From Akebia trifoliata (taxonomy: Eukaryota; Streptophyta; Magnoliopsida; Ranunculales; Lardizabalaceae), in the NCBI GenBank assembly GCA_017979445.1, contig CM030706.1, positions 26,142,281 through 26,206,280 on the forward strand: DNA of 64,000 bases. Direction: 5' to 3'. Below the pieces are notes generated by a model that was not told the DNA's origin, did no database searches, and saw only the letters and a list, made by a program, of their open reading frames with translations. The translations under genes were made by a program, and so were the position numbers. Below, piece after piece: positions 11,031 to 22,548 of this stretch. The first letter of the stretch is position 1. Each line of letters starts with the position of its first letter.

Positions 11031-12391
11031 GAGGAATCCTTACCCATCTCTGAATCCTTTCCCGATCAGAAACTTATGCAAATCTCTCAAGCCAATGCTT
11101 CATGGTATGCGGACATTGTCAACTACCTAGTTACAGGTCAATTCCCAGTGAAAATGACTAGTCAAGAGAAACTTCGTCTTCTGTCAAAAACAAAATGGTA
11201 TTTCTGGGATGAACCATACTTATTTAAGTATTATCCCGATCAAATCATTAGACGTTGTATTTCAACCTATGAGCAAGTCAGTATCCTAGAGTTTTGCCAT
11301 AATCATGCCTGCGGAGGGCACTTCAGTGGTAAGAAGACCGCTATGAAAATCTTACAATGCGGTTTTTTCTGGCCTAGTATTTTTCGTGATGCCCACGAGT
11401 TTAGCAAATCTTGTGATAGATGTCAGAGATTAGGAAAAATCTCTAAGAGAAATGAAATGCCTCAAAATCCTATCCTGATCATCGAAATTTTTGACGTGTG
11501 GGGTATAGACTTCATGGGACCCTTTCCTATCTCCCAGGGTTACCAATACATCCTACTTGCCGTTGACTATGTGTTAAAATGGGTCGAAGCTGTGGCATGT
11601 AGAACTAACGATCACAAAGTTGTGATAAAATTCATCAAGGAGACGATTTTTTCAAGATTTGGTACTCCACGAGCTATCATAACTGATGGTGGCTCGCATT
11701 TTTGCAATAAGATATTTGCTGCGTTGATGAAGAAATACCTCATAACGCATAAGGTTGCCACACCTTACCACCCACAAACAAGTGGACAAGTGGAGATTTC
11801 TAACAGGAAAATAAAGACTATCTTAGAAAAAACAGTCAATCCTTCAAGGAAAGATTGGTCTTTGAGATTGAGTGATTCATTCTGGGCTTATAGGACTGCA
11901 TTCAAGACACCCATAGGAATGTCTCCCTACCGGTTAGTTTTTGGCAAGGCCTGCCATCTCCCTGTAGAACAAGAACATCGTGCATATTGGGTGATCAAAC
12001 GCCTCAACTTTGATTTTGATAAAGCCGGTGAGAAGCGAAAGTTACAACTAGACGAGTTAGAAGAGATTAGAAATGACTCGTATGATTGTGCCAAAAGGTA
12101 CAAAGAGCGTACCAAATTCTTTCACGATAGGCACATTCTTAGGAGGAATTTCATTCCTAATCAAAAAGTTTTGTTGTACGATAATAGACTCCACCTTTTT
12201 CCTGGAAAACTTAAGTCTCGATGGACTGGCCCATAATTATCCAAACAGTTTACCCCCATGGTGCTATTGAAGTCCTTAATCCTAAGGACGGATCCACTTT
12301 CAAAGTGAATGGCCAACTTCTCAAACCGTTTCTCGAGTATGTTCCGCAGGAGGAAGTTCTTTTTCTCGATGATCCCGTCTATCAAAATTAA
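11031..12391 (+). pseudogene. pol: Athila-1 pol: integrase
   Basis: The integrase has an N-terminal HHCC zinc domain ([13 protein letters not shown]... to [12 protein letters not shown]), then a DDE core with D in [10 protein letters not shown] in ITDGGSHF and E in [10 protein letters not shown], then [20 protein letters not shown] and a basic C-terminal region. The open frame ends at 12236, but the family C-terminus continues in another frame as VYPHGAIEVLNPKDGS up to TAA at 12389-12391, so one small indel near 12232 has shifted the end. The same end is found in Athila-2 at 26364. This part of pol is otherwise open over 1.4 kb, the best preserved coding stretch in the window. No chromodomain is seen, as expected for Athila. 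Confidence 0.93.
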
Positions 12392-13650
12392 CTATGTTTT
12401 CGTCTAGCTAAAGACGTTAAACTTAGCGCTTCTGGGAGGCAATCCATGCACTTCAAGGGATATTGTGTTAAATATCAACAGGACTATAAGGTCTTTCTCA
12501 GGTGCTATCTAACCCACTTCATTTCATTTTGTCAATTTCAATTTTACCTTTGCATGTATATGTTGAAATATTGAGGACAATATAATGTTTAAGTTTTGGG
12601 GTGTATGGGTTGGATTTCCACTTATTATTTTCTTCTTTTATACAAAAAAAATTGAAAAATATTTGGCTGGCAACTTTGTTGTATTTTTCTCAAAGTCTTA
12701 GCTTATATCTTTTAAGCACTTAGTGAAAATATTTAATCAGTCTTTCATTTGAAGCTATGATCTGGAGTCCCCATTTATGTTTCTCTTAGGCAAAAATTAG
12801 AGCAAAGTTATCTTTTGGTTTATAGTCACTTCTAATAAGGTTACCAAGAGTCTAGATTGTATTAAAAGAGCTTCTTACCTTCTTTCTACCTAGAGTTTAA
12901 GGAAAAACTAGGTTTGATGAACTTTGACTTCCTTGTTCAATTGGTTGGTTGATTAGAAGAAAAACAGAACTGGATTGTAAACACCTTGTACAGCAACCAT
13001 TGGATTAGACTGGGTACCTTGAAAAGGGCTGCCTACTTTTCTTAGAAAAATAGTGAAGAAGTAATATATAAAAATAAAAAAAAAAGTCAAAGATCCAAAA
13101 GTTTATGTAAAGTTTTAGTAGGGTGAAAGCCATCAAGTGTAAAAATGTGAGTATACTGGAATATCACAGATAAAGCCCCTTAGAGGTATTAAAGTGAATA
13201 TCCACACTTCTCACTACCCCAGACAGGATGCTAAGTTTAGAATTAAACCCTAAGTTACTCCAGTTATTCTTGAGTAGTTAGAAGGTTGAAACTCATTTTG
13301 GAAAATCGAATCTCTTAAATTTCTGAGTTAGAATCACTATCGCTTAAAGGTCAATTTAAGTCTAAGTTTTGTCGTAGAGAAATAAGGGTTGGGACTCTAT
13401 ACCAAGCAGTACTTCTAATTGATTGACAAAAAAAAAAAAAGACTTGTGCTTTTCAATATAAGTTTTGATTTTGACTATTTTTACTTCAAAGTTGTTTTCA
13501 AATTTTTTGGGTATATTTTCTGTAAACCCTCACGAGTCAAACTCGTCCACTAGGGGTAACCTAGCGGTTCAAGGGCTTGCTGCATTCGCTAAATGCAGTC
13601 GAGGTGCCTGCGAAAGTGGCAGTTTTATTTTCTAGGGACTAGAAAAAGGT
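12392..13650 (+). other. Athila-1 3' untranslated region, no env ORF seen
   Basis: 1.26 kb without a convincing ORF. Noted inside: a second polypurine-like tract AAGTTTTGGGGTG at 12591-12603; a T/A-rich 12640-13450; and a GC-richer segment at 13540-13620 holding a 7-bp perfect hairpin (CTGCATT, loop CGCTA, AATGCAG, 13580-13598). Athila relatives often carry an env-like ORF here; this copy has none. Confidence 0.75.
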
Positions 13651-13663
13651 AAGTTTGGGGGTG
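13651..13663 (+). other. Polypurine tract of Athila-1
   Basis: AAGTTTGGGGGTG abuts the TGATAAG start of the 3' LTR, the usual plus-strand primer position. Confidence 0.85.
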
Positions 13664-14863
13664 TGATAAGTGTCTCCAAACACTCAATTATACGCACATT
13701 TTCCGGATATTTATCTTGATTTTTGTATATATTTCTCTATATTAAGATAATAATCATGATAAGCCTCAAACCACCACGTTGCATGTTAATTAGGCTTAAT
13801 ATATATATAAATAAATTCATTTACTAGATAAATCTAATTACGTGTGTTTCTTGTGCAGAAAATCAACAATTTGGAATCAAAATCTCAAGGCAAAACCATT
13901 GGGCCCACTTTGGAATGCCCTAATCCTTAACTCATATTCTCCTCTTTTGTCTTTTTGTGCAAAGAAAAGTGGAGGCTACTTTTAGACTCTTCTACACACA
14001 TTTTTCTCTATAAATAGAGCCTTCATTTCTAGAGAAAGGGTCCCATCTTGGTTCTCTTATCCAAGACTCCTTTAATTTAAGGCTCTTTGCCTATTCTCTT
14101 ATTTTTTGTATTTTCATTTTCTAGTTATTTCCTTTTAGCTAATTAGTCTTGTAAGAAGTAGAAGAAGAAGAAGAAGAAGTTGTAATTTTCTCCATGAAAT
14201 GAAGAAAAGTTCTTACATCTCTTATCTTCCCTCTCTTGCAATGACATTAGGCTAAGTTCCCCTCCATTGGAGAGTGGAAAAGCCTAGAGCAAGTTCTTGT
14301 GTTATTTTTAATTTCATGCCTTTTTTTTATTTAAAATGCTTATGAATTCTCTTTAAGTTTCTTGCACCTTTTATTCTTAATATAGACTTTATGCTTAGAT
14401 TAGATCAAGATAAAGTATGCTTAAACTAGATAATTGGTAGTAGGAAGTTTTCAAAGAATTCTACTTTGTTTATGTTCCCTTATTTCATTTCATTTGTAAA
14501 ACTTTCCGATCTAAGGAGCTAACACCAAGCCCTTACGATTGAGTTATAAAAAGGCTTGAAACTATGAATTGCTCATCAACATGTTCTAGGTAGATCCACC
14601 TCTAATGGTGTTTTAATTTCATAAGTTTACTTGCTTTTAATTTCACTTACTTTAGTTTCTTTTCTAGTAATTTTACATTTTTTTATAAGTTCAAAAATAC
14701 AAAGAAAAACAGTTTTAATTCCTTTTAGTTAATTTGAATTTTATCTTCTTAGCTTAACTCTATTCCTCCTTTCTCTTGGGTTCGATCCTCTACTTGTCCC
14801 ACAAGTAAGGTAAACGTAAGATTATTATTAACTCCGGTGAGAAGAACAACGATAGTCTCATCA
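13664..14863 (+). repeat. Athila-1 3' LTR
   Basis: Starts TGATAAGTGTCTCC, ends ...CTCATCA and is followed directly by GGTAC. It aligns with 4375-5604, and a TATA motif is at 14008-14017. High similarity to the 5' LTR implies a fairly recent insertion relative to the other elements here. Confidence 0.95.
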
Positions 14864-14868
14864 GGTAC
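14864..14868. repeat. Target-site duplication GGTAC, right
   Basis: Second copy of the duplicated target. The Ogre-1 gag reading resumes immediately after it. Confidence 0.95.
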
Positions 14869-15791
14869 AATTATTCCAAAGAAGCCTAACGGGACTAGCC
14901 CTTAAATGTTTCTCAGGATTGGACCATACGGTTTTCAAGAGTTGGCAGGACTTAGCTAAAATGTTCTGGCACAACTATCGGTTCAACATAGATGTGGGTT
15001 TGGATCGAAATGATATGACTAAGATGACGAGAAAATAGAGAGAAATGGTGAAAGAGTATGCCCAAAGATGGCGGGAGTCTGCTTCGCAAGTAAGGCCCAT
15101 GATGATTGAACAAGAGATGAACACCACGTTTATCTCGATACTAGGGTATGCCTTTTATACTCATCTAGTGGGATACACTACAGACACCTTTTCAAATCTG
15201 GTACAAGTAGCAGATAGGGTCAAGTATGAGATCCGAATCGGTTTAATATTTGACTTCACAGCCTTAAGTGCAGCAGCAGGTACATCAATACAAAAGAAAT
15301 CAGTACTTTTTATTAAAAAGAAAGAGGAAACTCAAGTCAACAATATACAACCTAGCCAACCTCTCTTTATTTAGGCACCAGTGTAGAGGCCACCAACACC
15401 ACAAGTCCCTTGGACGCTAGTGCCTCGAGCTGCCTGGGTTCCAACACCACAGAATCCTTTTCGGACGGTTCTTCCGCAAGTACAACCAGCACCACAGTAT
15501 GGGCAAACTCAACAAGCACGGCCCAACAGGATAAACAGGGTATTCACCAGATTGCCTATGACGCTGACAAAATTGCTGTCGATCTTGCTCAGAGGAGAGT
15601 ACCTCACAAAACGACCACCAAATCTAGAGGCTACAAAAGAACCAGGGTATAACCCCAGCTTATTTTGTGAATTTCATATGGGTACACCGGGGCACTCTAC
15701 AGATCAGTGCTGGCAACTCAAGCACCAGGTGAAAATTTTGATAGACAAGAAAGCACTCATATTGGATGGACTTGCAAACCTCACTCAATAA
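14864..15791 (+). pseudogene. gag: Ogre-1 gag, 3' part
   Basis: Continues the capsid domain cut at 4374: SLTGLALKCFSGLD, FKSWQDLAKMFWHNYRFNID, then a TAG at 15036, then MVKEYAQRWRESASQVRP and a QVADRVKYEIR helix, all typical of Tat/Ogre gag. Two in-frame TAGs follow near 15372-15390, then a Pro/Gln-rich linker and the zinc-binding tail CEFHMGTPGHSTDQCWQLKHQV at about 15660-15730, written in the Ogre manner rather than as a classic CCHC knuckle. Frame is kept across the stops, so decay here is mainly by point mutation. It pairs with 3815-4374. Confidence 0.85.
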
Positions 15792-16570
15792 CAGAACATC
15801 AATCAAAATTTCCTACCTACCCACAGTGGAGAGGGAAATGGGCATAGGATAAATGTCATTCTTAGGGAATCCGATTTTAACCCATAATCTTTAATAGCTC
15901 CCATTGGGTCGAAAATCAGGATCCATCTAGCGAAAGAAACAAAAACACCAACAGTTCATACCATCAATCAGTACACAACAAATCCACTTCAAAACTCGCG
16001 ATCGCCACTCAGACTAGCTGACCTCACCATCCATACCACTCACCAAATTCCCAATATTACTACCCGACCACCCCTCATTGTACCATATACATCGCCAAGT
16101 CATCAAAATATGACTCGACCCCCCTTTACATCCCTTACATTTCATCCTCACGACCACCACTAGTCATTCCTTACATTCCATCAACCCCTCAAGTAGCTCC
16201 TCCCATTACCACAACAGCCAAAACACAATCACCACCCCTTATCCTCAATGTAAAACCCTATCTATCCCCAATAACTATACGCTCACCAAAACCATTTCCA
16301 TACAACTCTAACCAAGCAGTCCCTTGGAGCTACGAAACCACTATCACCACATCAGCAGGGGTCGAGACAATGAAAAAAGCGATGGTGTCAGAGGGTACTG
16401 GAAAAAGGGGTAAACATCGGGGAAGTGGCAAAAGAAATAGCAAAGGGGACGGAGGACGAGAAGAGAAGAAAGGAAAAGGTGAAGGGCAAGATGAATGAGG
16501 ACGACAAGGAAAGAAAAAGGCAATGAATGAGAACGATAAGGGAAAAGAAAAGGTAAAAGTGACAAATAAG
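15792..16570 (+). other. Ogre-1 gag-protease linker, decayed
   Basis: No intact ORF. Translation of the plus strand gives a Thr/Pro/His-rich stretch (about 15950-16320) followed by a Lys/Glu-rich one (16370-16570), with many stops. The minus-strand frames here are shadows of this simple sequence. Its position fits the variable linker between gag and protease. Confidence 0.55.
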
Positions 16571-17548
16571 GAGGCTGTAGAATTCATTAAGCTCATTCGT
16601 AAGGGTGAGCATAATGTAGTGGATCAATTGAACAAGTAGCCAGCTTAGATCAACATTCTGGATCTGTTACAGAAATCAGAGTAACACCAAGAAACATTGC
16701 TGAGAATTCTGGGAAAGTCACATGTACCTTCAACTACCTCACCAGCGCAGTTGGAATAGATAGTAGGACAGATCATGGCCCCCAATCCCATCATCTTCAC
16801 AGAAAGTGAGTTTGTGATAGAGAGGCAGGATCACATTGAACCACTGAATATCATGGTCATGTGCAAAGGAATGATGGTTGCCAGGGTATTAATCAATAAT
16901 GGCTCAGTTCTCAATGTCTGTCCTCTCGAAATATTTCGCAAGCTCAACGCCGACTGGTCACATGTCAAATCCAACAATAAGGTTGTCTAAGGTTTTGATA
17001 GTTCAAGAAGGGATTCTTTGAGGGAAGTGGATCTACCTGTCACAATAGGCCCCTGTACGTTCGAAGTAACATTCGAAGTCATGGAGATACCAACGACATT
17101 CAACTTGTTATTGGGCAGACCTTGGATCCATATTGCCGGGGTAGTACCTTCCTCTTTGCACCAAAGAGTCAAATTTATCATGGGGCAGAGGATAATATCG
17201 ATCTTAGTAGAAAATCTCATCTCAGCTGGGAGAGCTTCGGACGTGCCATTTATCAACATAGAGATGACGAACGATAAAACACTCTACCACTCCTATCCAT
17301 TCACTACAGTTAATCATATTGAAAAGGGAAAAGAAAAGAAAAGAGTAGAGTTATCAAGGGTAAATCTTAATATTGGCCGGGTTTTGAAAAAAGTAGGTTA
17401 CCGACCCAGGCAAGGGTTAGGATCGGGAGGAAAAGGGAAAGCTACGCCAGTTGAAGCAAAGAAACATACTCCTTATTTTGATTTGGGATTCAGGCCCACG
17501 AAAAAAGATATTATGAAAATGAACGACAAAAAAGGGAACTCCGATTAG
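16571..17548 (+). pseudogene. pol: Ogre-1 aspartic protease with G-patch tail; active site lost
   Basis: The leader helix (AVEFIKLIRKGEHNVVDQLN) is followed by stops at 16637, 16646 and two more before 16760. The protease proper then begins. Its active-site block reads VLINNGSVLNVCPLEIF (about 16885-16935) where the family has an Asp-Gly-Ser core, so the catalytic Asp is Asn. TAA at 16988 is in frame. The rest is well kept: DLPVTIGPCTFEVTFEVM, LLLGRPWIHIAGVVPSSLHQ, and after a charged linker a G-patch-like motif VGYRPRQGLGSGGKG at about 17393-17437. The protease/G-patch pairing is typical of the Tat/Ogre group. It would process the polyprotein in an active element; here it is inactive both by sequence and by stops. 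Confidence 0.85.
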
Positions 17549-18017
17549 CCAGATAGCAAAATCGTGAACCTAATGTCTAAAATCTGGGCAGGATTCCTCA
17601 TATCAGCATCAGTTTCCCAAAATCACAAGTCAGAGCCGATAATCTTTCAGAACCACTGTCAACAAAGCCAGCCAGAAAGAAGAAAATAATGAGTTTCAAA
17701 CCCCAGCACAGTCAATGAGACTCAATTGTTGAGTCCCAACCATCCCTCGTGGAGGACATTGATGTTCTATTCAATGAGGATTCCAATGAAAGTCCACCAG
17801 AATTAATAAGAGAACCTGCAAAGGTGGAACTCACTATAAACAAAAAAAATGAATTACTTTTCCCTATCGGCATCGATTGGGCATCAATCGTCATTCCACC
17901 CAACTTAGGAGGACCTAAGCCCGACCCTGACAACTGCCAATCAGAGATCATGGTCATCTCCGAAGCACCGACCAAACCACCCAACAAATCACTTTCTCAT
18001 TTCATCTGCCCCATTAG
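17549..18017 (+). other. Ogre-1 protease-RT linker, end of Ogre-1
   Basis: A 90-codon open frame at 17749-18021 (EDIDVLFNEDSNESPPEL..., acidic then Pro-rich) resembles spacer sequence before RT in Ogre elements, where an intron is also often present. No Ogre RT follows; homology switches to Athila near 18018. I cannot assign splice sites. Confidence 0.45.
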
Positions 18018-19895
18018 TTAATTCCCACTTGAGTCAAAATCAGATGAAAAGTGTGTCTCAATTATAAAAAACTCAACTCAATGGCTCTCAAAAATTATTT
18101 TTCGTTACCTTTCATTGACCAAATGCTAGAGCATCTAGCAAGCCATTGCCACTATTATTTCTTGGATGGTTACTTTGGGTACAACTAAATACCCATTGCT
18201 CCCACAAATAAGGAGAAAATAACTTTTACTTGTTCCTTTAGAACTTTTGCGTATCATCGCATGCCTTTTGGGTTGTAAAATGTACCGACTACTTTTTAGC
18301 AATGTATGATGAGTATATTTTCAATTATGATAAAAAGATATCTTGAAGTGTTCATGGATAATTTTTTAGTATTCGGATCAAGTTTTGAGGAATGTCTCCA
18401 TCACATGACTTTAGTCTTTGTGCGTTGTAAAGAAGTCAACTTAGTCCTTAATTGGGAAAAATATCATTTTATGGTAACATCTAGAATTGTGCTAGGACAA
18501 AATGTTTTTATGAAAAGAATTGAAGTAGATAAAGTGAAGGTAGATTTAATAGAGAAGTAACACCTCCTAGAATAGTCAAAGAAATTAGGTCATTCTTAGG
18601 CCATGTAGGTTTCTACCGTAGATTCATTAAAGATTTCAGGAAGATTTCGAAGCCTTAATGTAAACTGTTAGGCAAAGATATTCATTTCAACTTCTCAAGT
18701 CACGTATTTCTCCATTTAGCAAGATTAAGCTCGAGTTAACCTTGGTACCCATCATTCAACCTCCAAATTTGAACATTCCATTTGAGGTTATGTGTAACGC
18801 TTCAGATTATGAAATAGACACTGTTTTGGATTAACGAATTGATAAACATCCTCACGTTATCCAGCACGCCAGTAAAACCCTCAGTGATACTCAATTTAAC
18901 TACTCTGCAACAGAGAAAGAAATGCTAGTAGTGGTCTATTCCATTGATAAATTCCATTCTACCTATTAGGATCAAAAGTTGTGGTTTACTCAGACCATGC
19001 TGTATTAAAATACTTTCTATCTAAGAAAGATACTAAGACAAAGTTAATCTGTTGGATTCTATTCTTGCAAGAGTTTGATCTTGAGATCCAAGACAACAAG
19101 GGTGTAGAAAATGTCATAGTTAATCACCTATTTATGATTATTACTAAGTCGTCTGAAGAATCTTTACCCATTTTTGAATCCTTTCTTGATAAAAAACTTA
19201 TGCAAATCTCCAATTTTAATAATTTGTGTTATGCTGACATTGTCAAGTACCTAGTTACAAGTCAATTGTCAGTCTCAATGACTAGGCAAGAGAAACTCCA
19301 TCTCTTTCTGAAAGTCAAATAGTATTTCTAGGATGAATCATATTTATTTAAGTATTGTCTTGACTAGATTACTAGACGTTATGTTCCAACTTATGAGCAA
19401 GCTAACATCGTAGAGTTTTGTCAAAATCATGCTTGCAAAGGGTACTTCAATGGTAAGAAAACCATTATAAAAATCTTACAGTACATTTTTTTTCTAGTCG
19501 TCCATTTTTTGAAATGTCTACGAGTTTAGCAAATCATGCAGTCAATGTCAAAAATTAGGAAAATTTTTCAAAAGAAATAAAATGCCTCAGAATTCTATCC
19601 TAATCATCGAGATTTTGGATATTTGGGGCTTAGATTTCATAGGACTCTTTCTTATCTCCCAGGGTTTCTAGTATATCCCTGTTGCCATTGCTTACGTATC
19701 AAAATGGGTAGAAGTTGTGGCGTGTAAAACAAACGATCACAAGGTGGTGATCAACTTTGTCAAGGAACCCATCTTATTAAGATTCGGTACTCCATGAGCT
19801 ATCATAATTGATGGTAGCTCATTTTTCTACAATAAAATCTTTGCATCATAGATGAGGAAATACCTCAAATTATAAAATTTTAACACCTTACCATC
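18018..19895 (+). pseudogene. pol: Athila-2 pol, RT-RNase H-integrase 5' part
   Basis: Aligns with Athila-1 from about 9890 to 11770 but begins abruptly inside RT. RT blocks: FIDQMLEHLASHCHYYFLDGY, RMPFGL, and VFMDNFLVFGSSFEECLHHM, so the second catalytic Asp of the F-x-DD box is Asn. RNase H: YSDHAVLKYFLSKKDTKTKL. Integrase zinc region follows, with Cys residues partly lost. There are more than ten stops and several indels. It is much more decayed than Athila-1, so the insertion is older. The 5' LTR, gag and protease are missing. The reading is cut at 19895 by Ogre-D and resumes at 25740. Confidence 0.88.
19891..19895. repeat. Target-site duplication CCATC, left
   Basis: CCATC lies immediately left of the minus-strand Ogre-D LTR end and again at 25735-25739 right of it, inside the conserved integrase sequence encoding PYHPQ. 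Confidence 0.9.
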
Positions 19896-21490
19896 GGAAC
19901 GCGCCCTCGATCCGTAGGTTATGCGTATTCACTATTGATTTTTGAGGTTTGGGAGTCGTCACCTAGTTATTACGATATAGGAACCGAGCACTGACTCAAG
20001 ATGGATAAAAACCACTAATCTACAAAAAAAAACTAAGTCCGGGGATCACGTTACGGGGTGGAAGGTGTTAGGTACCAATCCCGCCTGACAAACGCCGATT
20101 TATACTATTTCCCAAAAAATAGATTAAATTGCTAAAAAACCTAAAAAATTAAAAATAAATAAAAAATTAAAAAATAATACCTAGATTTTTACAACGATTT
20201 GTTCCCTCAATACTAGCTGGGAACGTCCTTGTACAGGTTTTCTTGTTTTTCCTTCGTCACTGGATCTACTTCGGATATCCAAGATGAAGTACCTCTTTCT
20301 TAGATCTGAGTATTTCCTAAATTTTTTTTATGGATTTTTAGATATTTTTGAAGGGTTTTTGGGTATTTTTTGAGTAAAAACTAGGGCTTGGATGATAAGT
20401 AGGGAGTTAGGACTTCAAAATTAGGGTTTGGGGAAGGCTAGGGAGACTTTTTTACTTACTTTTTTTAGGGTTTATTTTGACAAACGAAATTAGGTTGTGG
20501 AGGCTATCTATTTATAGAGTTTTTTGAGTAGAGTTAGTGTTTGAATAAGTCTCCTTTTAGATAAAATAAATTAGGATTTTGACTTTAGTCTTATGAAATT
20601 GACTTGGTCTTTTTAGATAAGAATTTTAATTAGGATTTTGACTTTAGTCTTATGAGAATGACTTGGTCTTTCTAGATTAATGTTTTAATTAGGGTTTTAA
20701 CTTAAGTCTTATGAGATTGACTTGGTTTCTTTATATTAGGATTTTGACTTAAGTCTTATGAGCTTGACTTAGTTTTTTTAGATTAAGGTTTTAATTAGGG
20801 TTTTGACTTAAGTCTTATGAGATTGACTTGGTTTCTTTAGATTAGATTCAATTAATTTTATTAAGATTTTACTTTACATTAATTAATATTTTATTTATTA
20901 ATTTCGAAATTAAAAATTTTAAAAATTAAAAAATTATCGTTTTGCCCCCGAAGAGAACTTTTGCATTTCAAGTCAGTTTTCGATGTTCCGAGATGTTTTG
21001 GAATCGATTTTTCATAAGGAATTCAATGAGATTATTGGTTTATGTCACTTATGAAATTTTTTGGCATGAAATGATTGTCAACCCTTTTGAGGGGTATTTT
21101 CCTAATTTTGTCGAATTTGGTGAAAATTGGTAAAATGGTTTATTTTATTTCATTTTATTGTTTTATGTGTTCGAATGGGTTTTCCTAAGTGTAAGGGGAC
21201 TTTAAGGATATTTTGATTTTAGGGGTATTTTTGTAATTTGATCATTTTTTAGTATTTTTGTCGTAAAACTTCTTTTTGTCTGTGAAATGATAATTTCTAT
21301 ATTTTTGGGGTAATAATTTTTTAGCGTAGCATGGTTTCTAGAGTTTTGTTAGTTTGAGATACCTCATCTGAATTTCTGAAACATATCTGGTAATAAATAA
21401 AGTATTAGAATAAATATCCATCATTGGGAATCGTTGCGATCGGATTGATGAGTTGATTAATCATGCGAGTGCAAAAATGGGGTGTCAACA
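19896..21490 (-). repeat. Ogre-D 3' LTR
   Basis: The reverse complement starts TGTTGACACCCC and ends ...CGAGGGCGC-like text, the same ends as the other Ogre LTRs here, with the terminal bases mutated. It contains internal near-repeats of about 57-61 bp (20545-20870) built on GATTGACTTGGT...TTAGATTA...TTTTGACTTAAGTCTTATGA. The 63-codon frame at 20942-21133 is chance. Confidence 0.9.
20508..20517 (-). promoter_or_regulatory. Putative TATA box, Ogre-D LTR
   Basis: CTATAAATAG on the minus strand, in the same LTR position as the TATA motifs in Ogre-A and Ogre-B. Confidence 0.55.
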
Positions 21491-21730
21491 GATGCCCCTC
21501 TTTGACAGAGGGTTGAAGCAAACTAGATAGCAAATCTATTTCGGTAGATAGTGCGATATCCGAATGCCAAAGCTATTGACAGTTCATTTTGCAGCCTGAT
21601 TTAGCAATTCGTCAGGGTGTTCAGATCCTTGAGCGTAAAACTCTCCTCGAACTAAAAGTTGTCAGGTCCTCAAATGCGAGCTCTCATTGGCAGTGTCAGA
21701 TCCTTGAATTTTAGAAAATTCTCCTTAACT
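21491..21730 (-). repeat. Polypurine tract and conserved 3' UTR start, Ogre-D
   Basis: The minus strand reads AAAGAGGGGCATC (21503-21491) directly against the LTR start, a typical Ogre plus-strand primer. The next 240 bp or so match 39072-39310 of Ogre-C closely. Beyond this block the two elements are unrelated. Confidence 0.88.
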
Positions 21731-21919
21731 AATGGAAAAAATGTGCATGTGTATGTTTTGGTGCAATGCTAATTTTGAAAAAATGCTCTTTTATTTTGTG
21801 CATTCATGAAAAAAACTGAGTAAGGTGACTGAGCAAAACATGAAATTTGGGCAAAACCTAAGAAAAAATTTGAGTTTGAACAAAGAAAAATAAGATCTGA
21901 GAAAAATTCGTGCAAAAGT

Positions 21920-22548
21920 TGAATGTCTTACTCTACCTGCCCAAGGTGAAAGAGTAATGAACTAATTTTTTGGGAGTCCTATTCTACCTACTTAGGGTGA
22001 AAGAGTAATAAACTAATTTTTTGAGGAGTCCTACTCTACCTACTCGGAGTGAAAGAATAATGAACTAAGCTTTTTTGGAAGTCCTACTATACCTGCTCAG
22101 GTGAAAGAGTAATGAACTGATTTTTTGAGGAGTCCCACTCTACCTACTCAGAGTGAAAGAGTAATGAACCAAGCTTTCTTGGGAGTCCTACTCTACCTAC
22201 TCGAGATGAAAGAGTAATGAACTAAGCTTTTTTGGGAGTCCCACTTACCTACTTAGGGTGAAAGTGTAATGAACTAATTTTTTAAGGAGTCCTACTCTAC
22301 CTACTCAGAGTGAAAGAGTAATGAACTAAGCTTTTTTGGAAGTCCTACTCTACCTACTCAGGGTGAAAGAGTAATGAACTAATTTTTTGAAGAGTCCTAC
22401 TCTACGTACTCAGGGTGAAAGAGTAATGAACTAAGCTTCTTTGGGAGTCCTACTCTACCTACTCAGGGTGAAAGAGTAATGAACTAATTTTTTGAGGAAT
22501 CCTACTCTACCTAATCGGGGTGAAAGAGTAATAAACTAATTTCTTGAG
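21920..22548 (-). repeat. 52/53-bp tandem array in Ogre-D 3' UTR
   Basis: About twelve units containing GAGTCCTACTCTACCTACTC, GGGTGAAAGAGTAATGAACT and a variable T-rich end. Unit starts at 21974, 22026, 22079, 22130 and 22183 give 51-53 bp spacing. Two unit types, ending AATTTTTTGAG or AAGCTTTTTTGGG, mostly alternate, so a dimer of about 105 bp was amplified at least in part. Confidence 0.9.

Larger units (their letters stand above)
4375..14863 (+). mobile_element. Athila-1: full-length but defective Athila-lineage Ty3/gypsy retrotransposon
   Basis: A structurally complete element of 10,489 bp: two LTRs (1230 and 1200 bp), tRNA-Asp-type PBS, leader, gag, protease, reverse transcriptase, RNase H, integrase, polypurine tract, and a GGTAC duplication on both sides. 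Domain order PR-RT-RH-IN is Ty3/gypsy. The RT text (LPFIDQMLERLAGHSYYCFLDGYS type) and the PBS point to the Athila lineage. The LTRs are very similar apart from a copy-number change of a short repeat and scattered substitutions, so this is one of the younger insertions here. At least six in-frame stops and several frameshifts mean it cannot make its own proteins. No env-like ORF is seen between integrase and the 3' LTR. It splits gag of Ogre-1. Confidence 0.95.

Noticed and set aside
13540..13620. tRNA-like or snRNA-like GC-richer stretch with a hairpin and GGTTCAAG
   Set aside because: No cloverleaf can be formed; the 7-bp hairpin alone is weak and the segment belongs to the Athila 3' UTR.
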